The notes under the pieces are model-generated. The model saw only the letters and a list, made by a program, of their open reading frames with translations. It did not search any database and had not been told where the DNA came from. From assembly GCA_964610775.1 (NCBI GenBank), contig CAZSZC010000004.1, positions 1 to 63,712 of the forward strand: DNA of 63,712 nucleotides. The letters are read 5' to 3'. This document shows, piece after piece, positions 35,001-43,141 of this stretch (its first letter is position 1; every line of letters starts with the position of its first letter). Position numbers and translations under genes: made by a program. This stretch comes from CAZPWF01 sp964610775. Its GTDB lineage: Bacteria > Patescibacteriota > Saccharimonadia > Saccharimonadales > JACQNP01.

Positions 35001-36599
35001 CTATTCCTTGTCCTTTTTGACAAACTTAACGGTTGCGTCAAATGTATCTAGATACCATTTAAACATTAAACGCGTCTGCGAGTTGAGAGCCGCAAGCGAA
35101 TTAAAGGCAATGCTAGTGACCGGCAAAAGCACCCACTGCAAGGTCATAAAAATAGTTCTATGTGCCTTGTAGCGCTTCGGCTTGGGTGGTAGAACCTTAA
35201 AGCTAAGGAATAATGTGATAAATATGCCAAGCATTGCAACTGTCTGAATACGACTGGCAATAATTGGCAGCTGATTGGCCGTGAAGTCATCAGTGTTAAT
35301 TAAGAGTGGCACAAACGCGCCGAAAGCCAAAATTAGAGGTGCCGTAGCCCAACTTACATGCCCCTCAAGGAGTCGCAAGAACTTAAAGGTTACATCAACC
35401 TTGGAAATTTTATTCTTAGTAAAAAAGCCTTTTTCGGCAACATATGCTACATCTGAAGCTCCCCATGCCCAGCGACGAAGTTGAATAAATTGTTGCTTGA
35501 ACGTCTCTTTGTAAGTTGAGGCCAGAACCGCATCCTGATAGACAGGCACTAACATTGGATAAACATTGTAATTGCCGTCGAACCGGAAATAAGATCGCCA
35601 AAATTGGTGACCATCTTCAACAATTGTTCGAACACTTAAATAATTTGTATCTATCATGCCCTGCATACTTTGAGCGTGAGACGAAAAGTTACGAATCATG
35701 TGTGGACGCATAGATAGCACTACATTCCAAAATGAGTTACCGGTCGCAATCACTCGCATAAGCGCTGGTGCATCCCAAATATTGTTGGTGTAAATTGGCA
35801 CCGGTTGATACGAGGAATGAACTGGGTCAAGAGTCGAAGCCACCATGTAGGTTAGAATGGCAAAATAGTTTGGATGCGGCCTATTATCAGCATCAAACAT
35901 CGTAACCATAACTGATGACGGATCGATATTCTTCTTGTCTAAATACTCCTTCAATCTAGCGCAACCCCAGGTACCATTCGGTCCTTTGCCCTTCACCTCA
36001 TTAGCTAGGTCTTTCGGATGCTTGGTGGCAAATGCATGCCGAAAATGCTGACCATATTCTTTGATCAATGCCTGGCATTCTTTTTCTATTTGGAGTCCGG
36101 CGCGTTCTTCATAAGTAAGCACAAGGATAGTCTTTTTTATATCGAATTTAGAGTCGATAATATACTGGATCGTTGGTTCGAGTATCGCCCTTCCGTCGGT
36201 GTGTGTAGGAATAATAATAGCGTGTACGACTTCGTTGGGTTTTAACGGAACAGGCGATGCCTGAATTCGTGCGATATTTTTCTTGTGCCACGCCGGAGAA
36301 TTAGGACTGCTCACTTCCAACTTTTCCAGATCTTCTGTTAACACTGCCCAGTCGAGTTTTTCATACTTTTTCAGCTGTCTCCAGCCTTGAATGACTCGAA
36401 CATTTAACCCGATTGCACGAGCAAACCAGATCAGAAAGAAACCTAAAATAAACATAGCAGTTAGACGAGGATCTAATAAACTAACGGCAAAAGGCAATAT
36501 CAATATACTCCAGCTCAGGAACCCAGGTAGCACCTCAAAGAACCTATAACGTCTGGTCTTCTCTGAGTTAAGCGGGATCTCTAGATCATTAATGTTCAT
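35001..36599 (-). CDS. membrane glycosyltransferase, family 2 (cellulose-synthase-like)
   Basis: A 532-aa processive-type GT2 protein. Two membrane helices near the N-terminus (about 25-70), a cytoplasmic GT-A domain with the DxD motif MFDADNRPHP (about 233-242) and QLRRWAWG (about 372-379, the QxxRW signature), then four C-terminal helices. Such enzymes extend surface glycans; the sugar is unknown. It overlaps the downstream end of a small membrane gene and converges with nrdR without a gap. Confidence 0.88.
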   Translation of the reverse strand: MNINDLEIPLNSEKTRRYRFFEVLPGFLSWSILILPFAVSLLDPRLTAMFILGFFLIWFARAIGLNVRVIQGWRQLKKYEKLDWAVLTEDLEKLEVSSPNSPAWHKKNIARIQASPVPLKPNEVVHAIIIPTHTDGRAILEPTIQYIIDSKFDIKKTILVLTYEERAGLQIEKECQALIKEYGQHFRHAFATKHPKDLANEVKGKGPNGTWGCARLKEYLDKKNIDPSSVMVTMFDADNRPHPNYFAILTYMVASTLDPVHSSYQPVPIYTNNIWDAPALMRVIATGNSFWNVVLSMRPHMIRNFSSHAQSMQGMIDTNYLSVRTIVEDGHQFWRSYFRFDGNYNVYPMLVPVYQDAVLASTYKETFKQQFIQLRRWAWGASDVAYVAEKGFFTKNKISKVDVTFKFLRLLEGHVSWATAPLILAFGAFVPLLINTDDFTANQLPIIASRIQTVAMLGIFITLFLSFKVLPPKPKRYKAHRTIFMTLQWVLLPVTSIAFNSLAALNSQTRLMFKWYLDTFDATVKFVKKDKE

Positions 36600-36961
36600 T
36601 ATTTAACACCGTAAATCAAAGCGTTGCTTACAATTATAGAGAGAACTAATAGCAACACACCCATGCTGAGTATGGCTAACGAATACTGGCGACGAATTGA
36701 ATATAACTTAATACTCATGATGCTGTGTATGGCCATAACCATGCCGGCAAAAATTATAAAACTCATATAAGTTAGGACAGATGTGCTGTAAGTATAAGCG
36801 CTAAGTCTACCCAGATAGGGCCTATATTGAATAAGGTGAAGCTTGCCTCCACTACCCTGACCAATAAATACAGAAACGACCTCTAGAAGAACCAGAAATA
36901 AACTAGCACTTAAAAGCAAGAGAACAATTCGATCATGATAATACTTTTTTGGTATGTGCAT
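36599..36961 (-). CDS. small membrane protein, 120 aa
   Basis: Three hydrophobic helices (about 11-32, 59-79, 93-115), a short extracytoplasmic loop, no known family. Its stop overlaps the start of the glycosyltransferase gene by one base, so the two are cotranscribed and may work in the same complex. TATAAT lies 11 nt before the ATG. Confidence 0.7.
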   Translation of the reverse strand: MHIPKKYYHDRIVLLLLSASLFLVLLEVVSVFIGQGSGGKLHLIQYRPYLGRLSAYTYSTSVLTYMSFIIFAGMVMAIHSIMSIKLYSIRRQYSLAILSMGVLLLVLSIIVSNALIYGVK

Positions 36962-37026
36962 GGTTTGAGATAATTATAGAACTTCTTGCCGTTTTGAACT
37001 AGTTATGTGTACGATCTTATAAATTA

Positions 37027-37101
37027 TGGTGCGGATGGAGGGAGTCGAACCCTCGTCTCAGCCTTGGGAAGGCTACATAATAGCCGTTATACGACACCCG
37101 C
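37027..37101 (-). tRNA. tRNA-Gly (CCC)
   Basis: Acceptor GCGGGTG/CATCCGC, anticodon stem TAGCC/GGCTG with loop TTCCCAA, anticodon CCC; T-arm GAGGGTTCGACTCCCTC; encoded CCA. Begins 13 bp after the kinase gene. Confidence 0.95.
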
Positions 37102-37113
37102 TAGCAGTGGTGA

Positions 37114-37620
37114 TTATATTATATCTTGGATGACAGTGAATACCTTTTGAAAATCTTCTTCGGCATCATTACCATTTAGTTTAATAGCAACGTCGCACGT
37201 TGATTCATAAAAGGGTCGCCGACGTTCCTGCAATCCCGCCAGCCCACCTTCGTTCAAGCCGATAATTCGTTCAAGCCGATCTGGGCCGAGCCGTATCTCG
37301 AGTTGAGATGAATCCACGTCAAGAAAAATAACTTTTCCTGTAGACCTTAGGTAAGTCATGGACTCGGCTTGTAACACCATGCTTCCACCGGTTGCTACAA
37401 TCAAACCAGCGGCTTTTATACTCTTAGCGGCGCGTATTTCAGCGTCATTAAAGTATTCAACCCCATGGTTACTAATGATTTCGGTTAAAGACATCCCTTG
37501 TTGTTGCTCTATTACATCATCAGTGTCAACAAACCCAATATTCAATTCGCGAGCCAATCCACGCCCAATCGTAGATTTGCCACTTCCGGGCATGCCGGTC
37601 AAGATAATATTACGTCTCAT
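37114..37620 (-). CDS. shikimate-kinase-like P-loop kinase
   Basis: A 168-aa protein of the shikimate kinase fold: GMPGSGKSTIG (9-19), VDTDDVIE, VATGGS, and ERRRPFYE near 130. In AroK the shikimate carboxylate is held by an Arg in the sequence GFR; here that position is Asn (YFND, about 57), and TGGG is TGGS. No other shikimate genes are visible. Another small hydroxylated substrate is plausible. The gene lies between tRNA-Thr (8 nt upstream) and tRNA-Gly (12 nt downstream) on the same strand. Confidence 0.82.
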   Translation of the reverse strand: MRRNIILTGMPGSGKSTIGRGLARELNIGFVDTDDVIEQQQGMSLTEIISNHGVEYFNDAEIRAAKSIKAAGLIVATGGSMVLQAESMTYLRSTGKVIFLDVDSSQLEIRLGPDRLERIIGLNEGGLAGLQERRRPFYESTCDVAIKLNGNDAEEDFQKVFTVIQDII

Positions 37621-37628
37621 GATCTATG

Positions 37629-37704
37629 TGGAGCCGATGAGCGGGGTCGAACCGCTGACCTACGCGTTACGAGTGCGTTGCTCTACCAACTGAGCTACAT
37701 CGGC
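37629..37704 (-). tRNA. tRNA-Thr (CGT)
   Basis: Acceptor GCCGATG/CATCGGC with discriminator U and encoded CCA; anticodon loop CTCGTAA, anticodon CGU; T-arm CAGCGGTTCGACCCCGCTC. The innermost anticodon-stem pair is an A-C mismatch. U73 matches the UGGA of the thrS T-box. Confidence 0.94.
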
Positions 37705-37752
37705 ATTTACTCTTTCGAACTGATTTATTATAGCAAAGCTAAAGTTGGTATT

Positions 37753-37986
37753 TTAGTAGCTATCTAGTTCGCTACGTATCTTATCTAAGAGCTTAACGTC
37801 ATCACGTCTAACACCTTCAACTTCAATAAGCGCCTCTCCAACGCTGCTATCCATAAGATTGTTTTCAACAAATTGTTTGATCCTTGTTTGTCGCCTCTTT
37901 GAATCTGGATCCAGATCCATGAGTGATGCATGAATTTCTTCACGCATCCTCTGCCTTGCTTCCGCCGGCTTATCTTCGTAAGTCAT
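37753..37986 (-). CDS. small helical hypothetical protein, 77 aa
   Basis: Highly charged, predicted all-alpha, no family recognised. A weak TAAGCT lies 6 nt before the ATG. It lies upstream of tRNA-Thr on the same strand. Confidence 0.55.
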   Translation of the reverse strand: MTYEDKPAEARQRMREEIHASLMDLDPDSKRRQTRIKQFVENNLMDSSVGEALIEVEGVRRDDVKLLDKIRSELDSY

Positions 37987-38023
37987 AATTCTAGCTTACT
38001 CTACTTTTGTGAATAAAAACCGA

Positions 38024-38401
38024 CTATTTGCTATTTAGGTTGCGTTTTCTCAAACGGAATCTACTAGCATTTTTGGGCTTTTCGTTTGATTCAGTTTTTT
38101 CAATATCTTTTTTTATATCAGTTAGTGGAACTTGGCCAGTGCGAGTAGCGACACGCCTTAAGCGTTGAGTAATATCAGTATCATCATGTTCTACTGTCTG
38201 GCTGTGCTCAACCTTATTCGTAGGGACAGCATCCACAACTTCAAGCACCGCGCCCTGTGTATCCGATGGCAAGCGACCATGTTTCTGTAGAACTTCTCGA
38301 ATAGTATCACCCAGACTACTAGTGAAACTTTCAGGGAATATATTTGAATCCGATACTTCGTCAACAAACTGTGGTGTACCATTTTCTGATTCAGAAGTCA
38401 T
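38024..38401 (-). CDS. hypothetical protein, 125 aa
   Basis: The longest frame starts at 38545 inside tRNA-Asp, which is impossible; ATG 38401 (MTSESENGTPQ) has TATAAT 9 nt upstream and is the likely start. The protein is acidic and mostly disordered, with a basic tail SRFRLRKRNLNSK that could bind nucleic acid. Not recognised. Confidence 0.6.
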   Translation of the reverse strand: MTSESENGTPQFVDEVSDSNIFPESFTSSLGDTIREVLQKHGRLPSDTQGAVLEVVDAVPTNKVEHSQTVEHDDTDITQRLRRVATRTGQVPLTDIKKDIEKTESNEKPKNASRFRLRKRNLNSK

Positions 38402-38518
38402 AATTAAAATATTATACAACCTATGCGTAGTTTTGTAAATTAGACGTTGCGTTTTTTCTCTGTTCTTGGTATGATCCTCTCTGTTCTTATCGCAGATTAG
38501 GTGATGAACAAACAATGC

Positions 38519-38596
38519 GGGCTCGTGGTGTAGATGGCCTAACATGCCTCCCTGTCACGGAGGAGATCGCCGGTTCGAATCCGGTCGGGCCCGCCA
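38519..38596 (+). tRNA. tRNA-Asp (GTC)
   Basis: Acceptor GGGCTCG/CGGGCCC, discriminator G, encoded CCA; anticodon stem CCTCC/GGAGG with loop CTGTCAC, anticodon GUC; T-arm CCGGTTCGAATCCGG. Its 3' end is the left copy of a direct repeat. Confidence 0.96.
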
Positions 38597-38639
38597 AACT
38601 AAGAAAATCACCCAAAGTGGTGGTTTTTTTAGTTTGATG
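38588..38639 (+). repeat. 52-bp direct repeat, left copy (tRNA-Asp 3' end plus terminator)
   Basis: Starts GGCCCGCC in the tRNA acceptor and runs through the terminator (CACC/GGTG hairpin, T7) to GATG. It is identical to 39574-39625, and the following 130-150 bp is related but diverged. This is the arrangement left by site-specific integration at a tRNA 3' end (att site), although no integrase lies between the copies. Confidence 0.9.
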
Positions 38640-38790
38640 GTCGTTTCGGTTTTGACTCGGCGATAGCGAATGAAATGAGCAAGATCGCCGGTGCGGTGGA
38701 GCGAGGACACGCGCAGAAGCTTGCTTGGAGCATGCCACAACGGAAAAGGACGAAGTCCGCTATCCGGTCGGATCTGCCAATCCGTATTTC
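38640..38790 (+). repeat. diverged repeat tail, left copy
   Basis: Aligns with about 39626-39762: shared blocks include GGTTTTGA, AAATGAGC, GATCGCCG and CGCGCAGAAG. Both copies end in a tRNA-Asp-like 3' end (GGTCGGATCTGCCA here, GGTCGGACCCGCCA there). No coding frame is supported. 38791-38858 has nothing recognisable. Confidence 0.6.
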
Positions 38791-38858
38791 GGTTGCCAAC
38801 AAGCAACTATCGACGGCGACAAAATAGTTCCCCACCCCGGAACTCACAGTCAGTCATG

Positions 38859-38887
38859 TTGACAATATGCCATCTTTATGATAGTAT
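38859..38887 (+). promoter_or_regulatory. promoter of the first island gene
   Basis: TTGACA, 17 nt, TAGTAT. Same hexamers and spacing as 39850-39878. Confidence 0.75.
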
Positions 38888-38945
38888 CTTTTTATAGTTA
38901 ACAAAAATTTATAGTTAACAAAAATAAAAATAAGGAATTTAAACT

Positions 38946-39437
38946 ATGAGCCAAAGCCTAACTGAATCTGCACGAGAAGTTGTAGCAAACGCACAAGATA
39001 AGAAAGCTAGTGATCAGCTTGGAAATGTGGATTTGCGCAATTCTGGCTATGCTGAGGGAGCTTCATCTAAAGTCATTGCACATGCTTCAGCTGAAAGTCC
39101 AGATGGAATTAAGTCAAAAATAACTACTGAGTTCAAAAGTAACGGGCGCACAGGAAGTCATTACGATGGTAATCAGGCAGATCTAGAAAGACAGGGCGAG
39201 CAAGCAACTGCACATTATAAAGCTGCAGAAGGCTTTGTTTACCCTGATTCAGGTCCAGGTGTTCCAGATTATATTGATGGAGGAGTTGAAACTACTGTTG
39301 TAAGGACAGATGAATCTGGCAACGAAGTGTATCGTCATACATCTAAAGACCCTGCCTTTGCCGCAAAGGTCGGCAAAGTTGCAGCAAACAGGATCAACGA
39401 TCAATTTGATGACGGAGAAAAACAAATAGCTGCTTAA
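38946..39437 (+). CDS. orphan hypothetical protein, 163 aa (accessory island)
   Basis: Acidic, hydrophilic, no signal peptide, no family recognised. AAGGAA lies upstream of the ATG and a terminator follows at 39510-39531. The segment GVETTVVRTDESGNEVYRHTS and the end GKVAANRINDQF loosely resemble the C-terminal half of the 39917-40420 product, so the two may be distant paralogues. It sits between the two copies of the 52-bp repeat, so it is the cargo of that unit. Confidence 0.75.
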   Translation: MSQSLTESAREVVANAQDKKASDQLGNVDLRNSGYAEGASSKVIAHASAESPDGIKSKITTEFKSNGRTGSHYDGNQADLERQGEQATAHYKAAEGFVYPDSGPGVPDYIDGGVETTVVRTDESGNEVYRHTSKDPAFAAKVGKVAANRINDQFDDGEKQIAA

Positions 39438-39509
39438 ATGTAGTCCACTCACGTTAATCAGCAACTGATTGGACCGTCTCAGCGACGGGTCAACTCCATG
39501 AAGTAGAAA

Positions 39510-39532
39510 TTGCCCTTTCGAGGGCTTTTTCG
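39510..39532 (+). terminator. terminator
   Basis: TGCCCT/AGGGCT hairpin with TTCG-type loop and T5. Confidence 0.75.
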
Positions 39533-39573
39533 TTTCTAGAGAATACAAAATAGTTCCAGACCTCTAAAGTTAC

Positions 39574-39625
39574 GGCCCGCCAAACTAAGAAAATCACCCA
39601 AAGTGGTGGTTTTTTTAGTTTGATG
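39574..39625 (+). repeat. 52-bp direct repeat, right copy
   Basis: Identical to 38588-38639, at a distance of 986 bp, but without the rest of the tRNA. It contains the 3' acceptor end of tRNA-Asp and its terminator. The diverged tail follows to about 39762. Confidence 0.9.
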
Positions 39626-39849
39626 TCCGTCTGGTTTTGAGTTGGTGATCAGCGAATAAAATGAGCGAGATCGCCGAGTTCGGTCATCAAGCTCGCGCGC
39701 AGAAGTTCACTTCGAGCACGAATACAGATGTGCGCAGTCGGTCGGACCCGCCAGGTAGCGCTTCAACTCATATCCCGCTTAAGTCAGGCCCGTCAAAGCA
39801 TAAGCACTCCCACAAGATGCGTTTGTCCATTTGTGTTACAACAACTAAA

Positions 39850-39878
39850 TTGACAAACCGACTATCTTATGCTAGTAT
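39850..39878 (+). promoter_or_regulatory. promoter of the second island gene
   Basis: TTGACA, 17 nt, TAGTAT, followed by a leader resembling that of the diguanylate cyclase gene. Confidence 0.75.
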
Positions 39879-39916
39879 TAATATATAAGTTAAAAAGTAA
39901 GCAAAGGAAAACAAAA

Positions 39917-40420
39917 ATGCCAGAAAAAGTACATGATCAAATCGCAGAAGCATACCGCTCTATTGATGACATAGAACAGTTAGCTATAAAAACCGGAGTT
40001 GGAGAAGAAGCCCCAGGCCAAGATGGCGTCGCGTATGCGAGTGTTACTAATGAGGGTAGTCATTATATTAATAGAGGGCTTGTAACGGACGATGCTGCAA
40101 TAGCAGTAGAAGATGATCTGATAAGCCAAAATCATAAAGACTGGAAACGAACTGATCCTATAGGTCCTCGTTATGCGAAAACATATGAAACAACTGGCAC
40201 ATATGATACATCTCTTCAAAGAGATGGCAAACTGTATGGTGATACAGTAGTGAAAAGAGCTGACGGCAAAGGCAGTGTTTATCAAGCTACCCTGAAAGGA
40301 GAAAATGGCGAAAAAGCTGCTGTTATTATCGCCAATCGGGCTGCGCGGCGAGTTCGTGAGGCTATAGTTGATCGTACGGTAAAGTTAGCAGACGAATTAA
40401 AACAAGAAGATAAGAACTAG
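39917..40420 (+). CDS. orphan hypothetical protein, 167 aa (accessory island)
   Basis: A longer frame begins at 39869, but that codon lies in the promoter; ATG 39917 (MPEKVHDQIAEAYR) has AAAGGA upstream. The product is hydrophilic, with an N-terminal helical part, a central beta-rich region and a basic helical end (IANRAARRVREAI). No family recognised. A strong terminator follows at 40439-40470. Confidence 0.75.
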   Translation: MPEKVHDQIAEAYRSIDDIEQLAIKTGVGEEAPGQDGVAYASVTNEGSHYINRGLVTDDAAIAVEDDLISQNHKDWKRTDPIGPRYAKTYETTGTYDTSLQRDGKLYGDTVVKRADGKGSVYQATLKGENGEKAAVIIANRAARRVREAIVDRTVKLADELKQEDKN

Positions 40421-40438
40421 CGAATTGTATTAATGATA

Positions 40439-40470
40439 AATAGCCTCGTTGCGGTCGGGGCTATTTTTTT
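40439..40470 (+). terminator. terminator
   Basis: AATAGCC.CG/CGGGGCTATT hairpin with a T7 tract. The 168 nt up to the cupin gene hold nothing else obvious apart from its -10 element. Confidence 0.85.
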
Positions 40471-40638
40471 GTCGATACTCAACATATTCATAATACAATC
40501 TGTGATCCTCGCATATCAATACCGATTATCGCTCATTTATTAGTCTTCTAATGAGCACACCAGAGCAAGAACAAATAGTTACGGGAACAACTATAGATAT
40601 TATAGAATTACCGACGTATTTTTTGCTATGATGAGCAC

Positions 40639-41040
40639 ATGAAGTCATTCATATCTTTAGATGAGCTGAAACCCGGTGGCCAGTCAGCACTTTACCCGAG
40701 CTGGCTTACTAATATGTATGAGGTCAAAGAGTTCATTGGCCGAGCCGGAAAAATGCAATCCGACCAAATTAGAGTCGGGATTGTGACACTGAAGCACGGT
40801 GCAAATTACCCTAGTCACAGCCACCCAGCACCAGAGATATATATTCAGATAAGTGGCAAAGTTAAGTGGAAAGTTGGAGATGAGACAAGATTAATAAGTA
40901 GCATCACTGCGATTAACATACCCTCCGGTACGTCACACGCCATGCGTAACATGGGTAATATAGAGGCACAATTGATTTACCTTTGGTATGCACCGGACAA
41001 CGACAAAAGCTTACTTGAAGAGGATGCACAACTCGATTAA
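40639..41040 (+). CDS. cupin-domain protein, 133 aa
   Basis: Single small beta-barrel cupin: motif 1 HSHPAPEIYIQISGKVKW (about 61-78, with His61, His63, Glu67) and motif 2 IPSGTSHAMRN (about 95-105, His101) supply the metal ligands. Function unknown (isomerase, dioxygenase or sensor). TATGAT preceded by TGC lies exactly 6 nt before the ATG: leaderless. Confidence 0.85.
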   Translation: MKSFISLDELKPGGQSALYPSWLTNMYEVKEFIGRAGKMQSDQIRVGIVTLKHGANYPSHSHPAPEIYIQISGKVKWKVGDETRLISSITAINIPSGTSHAMRNMGNIEAQLIYLWYAPDNDKSLLEEDAQLD

Positions 41041-41129
41041 ACATGTCAAAATAACATATTCTGTATTGTTCACCAAAATGGATTCTCGACGAATGGCTGT
41101 ATTCATTACCAAGCAAGATAAGTTGTAGG

Positions 41130-43022
41130 CTAAAGTTTTATGAGGGTGCGCATTTCGACTGTGTTTTCAACTGGCAACTTAAAGTAATCACTTGGGTTGG
41201 TGGCACTATTGGACATTATACAAAAGAGCGATTTACGCCAGCGTGCCATAGTATGACTTTTGGTTGGCACAACCTTCGCCAGCGATACAAAATATGACGC
41301 AGCGTATGGATCAAAGTCTATCTCTGAACTAAGCTTGCGCAGCGATTCAAGCGTCTTGGGAATATTAATGGAGTCGTGATATCCATAATGGAGAGTTAGA
41401 TGGCTAAGTCCATCCGTGGCATTGCCAAGATCATCAAATACCGCCCTTTCGTCTCGAGACACGTGGGCAATGTTCCTTACTTGCACCGAAACAATTGTCG
41501 CCTTTTCGTGAAGCTCATGTAGTTGCTCAACGGCTGCATGCAGAGCCAATGGGGTTAAGTCACTGTGATGCCCAATATAAACTGCATGACCCGGAACTCG
41601 ACTAATTGGCGGCGACCTACTATCTAGCTCCTCAACGTAAGCCTTTAACGAGCCCTCCTTGGCGCTTCGTTCTTTGTTAATAACTTTGCGTCCCCTAAGC
41701 CAAGTTGTAATTATTATCATAACCCCAATCGCTACTGTTAACGGGAACCAGCCACCGTGAGTTAGTTTTAGAGAACTAGACACAACAAAAACCAAATCAA
41801 TCATCAGGAATATTGGCATAAGTACATACAAATACCATGGCGATTTACGCTGAATACTACGAGCAGTAACTGCGAACAATACTGTTGTCATAGCTATAGT
41901 AATACTAACCGCCAGCCCAAATGCTGCCGCCAATTTTTCTGATCCTCCAAAAATCAACACAAGCAGAACCACGCCCATAAACATCATCAGATTAATGAAC
42001 GGCAAATAGACCTGCCCTGCCCGAGAATCAGAAGTATGCTTTATAAGCATCTTGGGTAAAAAATCTAGGTGTACTGCTTGGCGCGTCAACGAAAACGCAC
42101 CAGAAATCACTGCTTGAGAAGCGATTAGGGTAGCTGCCGTTGCCAACATCACCACAGTAACCTGCAGTGAACTCGGGAAAAGCAAGAGTAGTGGGTTGCT
42201 AATTGTCGATGAGTTGTTCAACAATAGCGCGCCTTGACCCATATAGCACAGAGTTAATGCCGGAAATACAACCACAAACCAGGCTTTTGCAATTGATTTA
42301 CGACCGAAATGCCCCATATCAGCATATAGAGCTTCGGCGCCAGTTATCGCTAGTATCACGGCCCCCATAGCAACAAAGGCTAGAAGAGGCTGGCCAGCAA
42401 CGAAGCGGTATGTGGACATGGGAGATAGAGCATTAATAATGTTCGGGTGCTGCCAAACTTGCCAGGCTCCGCCAGCTCCAATTGTTAAAAACCAAACTAG
42501 CATGATCGGGCCGAAGAAGTTCCCGATAGTCCCCGTCCCATACTTTTGAACAAAGAACAAAAACGCAAGGATTATTAGAGTCACAGGTATGACAAACCTA
42601 GATAGTTCCGGGGCAATTACGTGAACCCCTTCGACAGCCGATAATACCGAAATAGCTGGGGTTATTAGGCTATCGCCATAGAATAAGGCAACGCCAATCA
42701 GCCCTAGAATTATAAAAAAGCTGATCACTTTCTTTGGCAATTTACTATTCTTGATCAGCCCAATAAGCGCGATTATGCCACCCTCGCCTTCGTTGTCGGC
42801 ACGCATAATGAAATATATATACTTAATCGATACGACGAGTGTTATAGACCAAAATATTAGAGATATAATGCCGTAAACATTGGTAGTATTTATGGTCAGA
42901 TGCTGCCCTAATGGGCCAAATATAGCCGGCAAGGCATAGAGCGGACTAGTACCAATATCTCCAAAAACAATACCCAGCGCACCAAGTGCAAGCAATGATG
43001 TAGCTGTTTTTGTTTTATTCAC
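41130..43022 (-). CDS. kup: KUP-type potassium uptake permease (probable GTG start)
   Basis: About 630 aa with about 12 membrane helices and KUP motifs: GIVFGDIGTSPLYAL near the start, ADNEGEGGI, GVALFYGDSLITPAISVLSAVEG, and GAEALYADMGHFG. It imports K+ with protons. The longest frame starts at ATG 43028, but TATAAT (43030-43035) touches it; GTG two codons later lies 7 nt from the -10, as in the other leaderless genes. Confidence 0.92.
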   Translation of the reverse strand: MNKTKTATSLLALGALGIVFGDIGTSPLYALPAIFGPLGQHLTINTTNVYGIISLIFWSITLVVSIKYIYFIMRADNEGEGGIIALIGLIKNSKLPKKVISFFIILGLIGVALFYGDSLITPAISVLSAVEGVHVIAPELSRFVIPVTLIILAFLFFVQKYGTGTIGNFFGPIMLVWFLTIGAGGAWQVWQHPNIINALSPMSTYRFVAGQPLLAFVAMGAVILAITGAEALYADMGHFGRKSIAKAWFVVVFPALTLCYMGQGALLLNNSSTISNPLLLLFPSSLQVTVVMLATAATLIASQAVISGAFSLTRQAVHLDFLPKMLIKHTSDSRAGQVYLPFINLMMFMGVVLLVLIFGGSEKLAAAFGLAVSITIAMTTVLFAVTARSIQRKSPWYLYVLMPIFLMIDLVFVVSSSLKLTHGGWFPLTVAIGVMIIITTWLRGRKVINKERSAKEGSLKAYVEELDSRSPPISRVPGHAVYIGHHSDLTPLALHAAVEQLHELHEKATIVSVQVRNIAHVSRDERAVFDDLGNATDGLSHLTLHYGYHDSINIPKTLESLRKLSSEIDFDPYAASYFVSLAKVVPTKSHTMARWRKSLFCIMSNSATNPSDYFKLPVENTVEMRTLIKL

Positions 43023-43087
43023 AAGCATTATTATAACTGATCCACTCTCAAGCCTATCAAATACTAGCTTTGACCAATGTACGCTAA

Positions 43088-43116
43088 TTGACTTTTTGTC
43101 TACTTTCTGCTACTAT
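43088..43116 (+). promoter_or_regulatory. promoter of the diguanylate cyclase gene
   Basis: TTGACT, 17 nt, TACTAT, then a leader resembling that at 39873-39916 (TATTAATAT, AGTTAAAAA, CAAAAATGCCAGAAA). Confidence 0.7.
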
Positions 43117-43141
43117 TAATATGTCAGTTAAAAAAACAAAA

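Noticed and set aside
38487..38847. Minus-strand frames containing GPTGFEP
   Set aside because: Antisense to tRNA-Asp; this is a well-known false translation of tRNA genes.
38588..39625. CRISPR array
   Set aside because: Only two exact copies of 52 bp, 986 bp apart, containing a tRNA end and terminator; no spacers or cas genes.
43088..43141. N-terminal extension of the diguanylate cyclase
   Set aside because: It would overlap the -35 and -10 elements, and the related leader at 39917 supports the later start.
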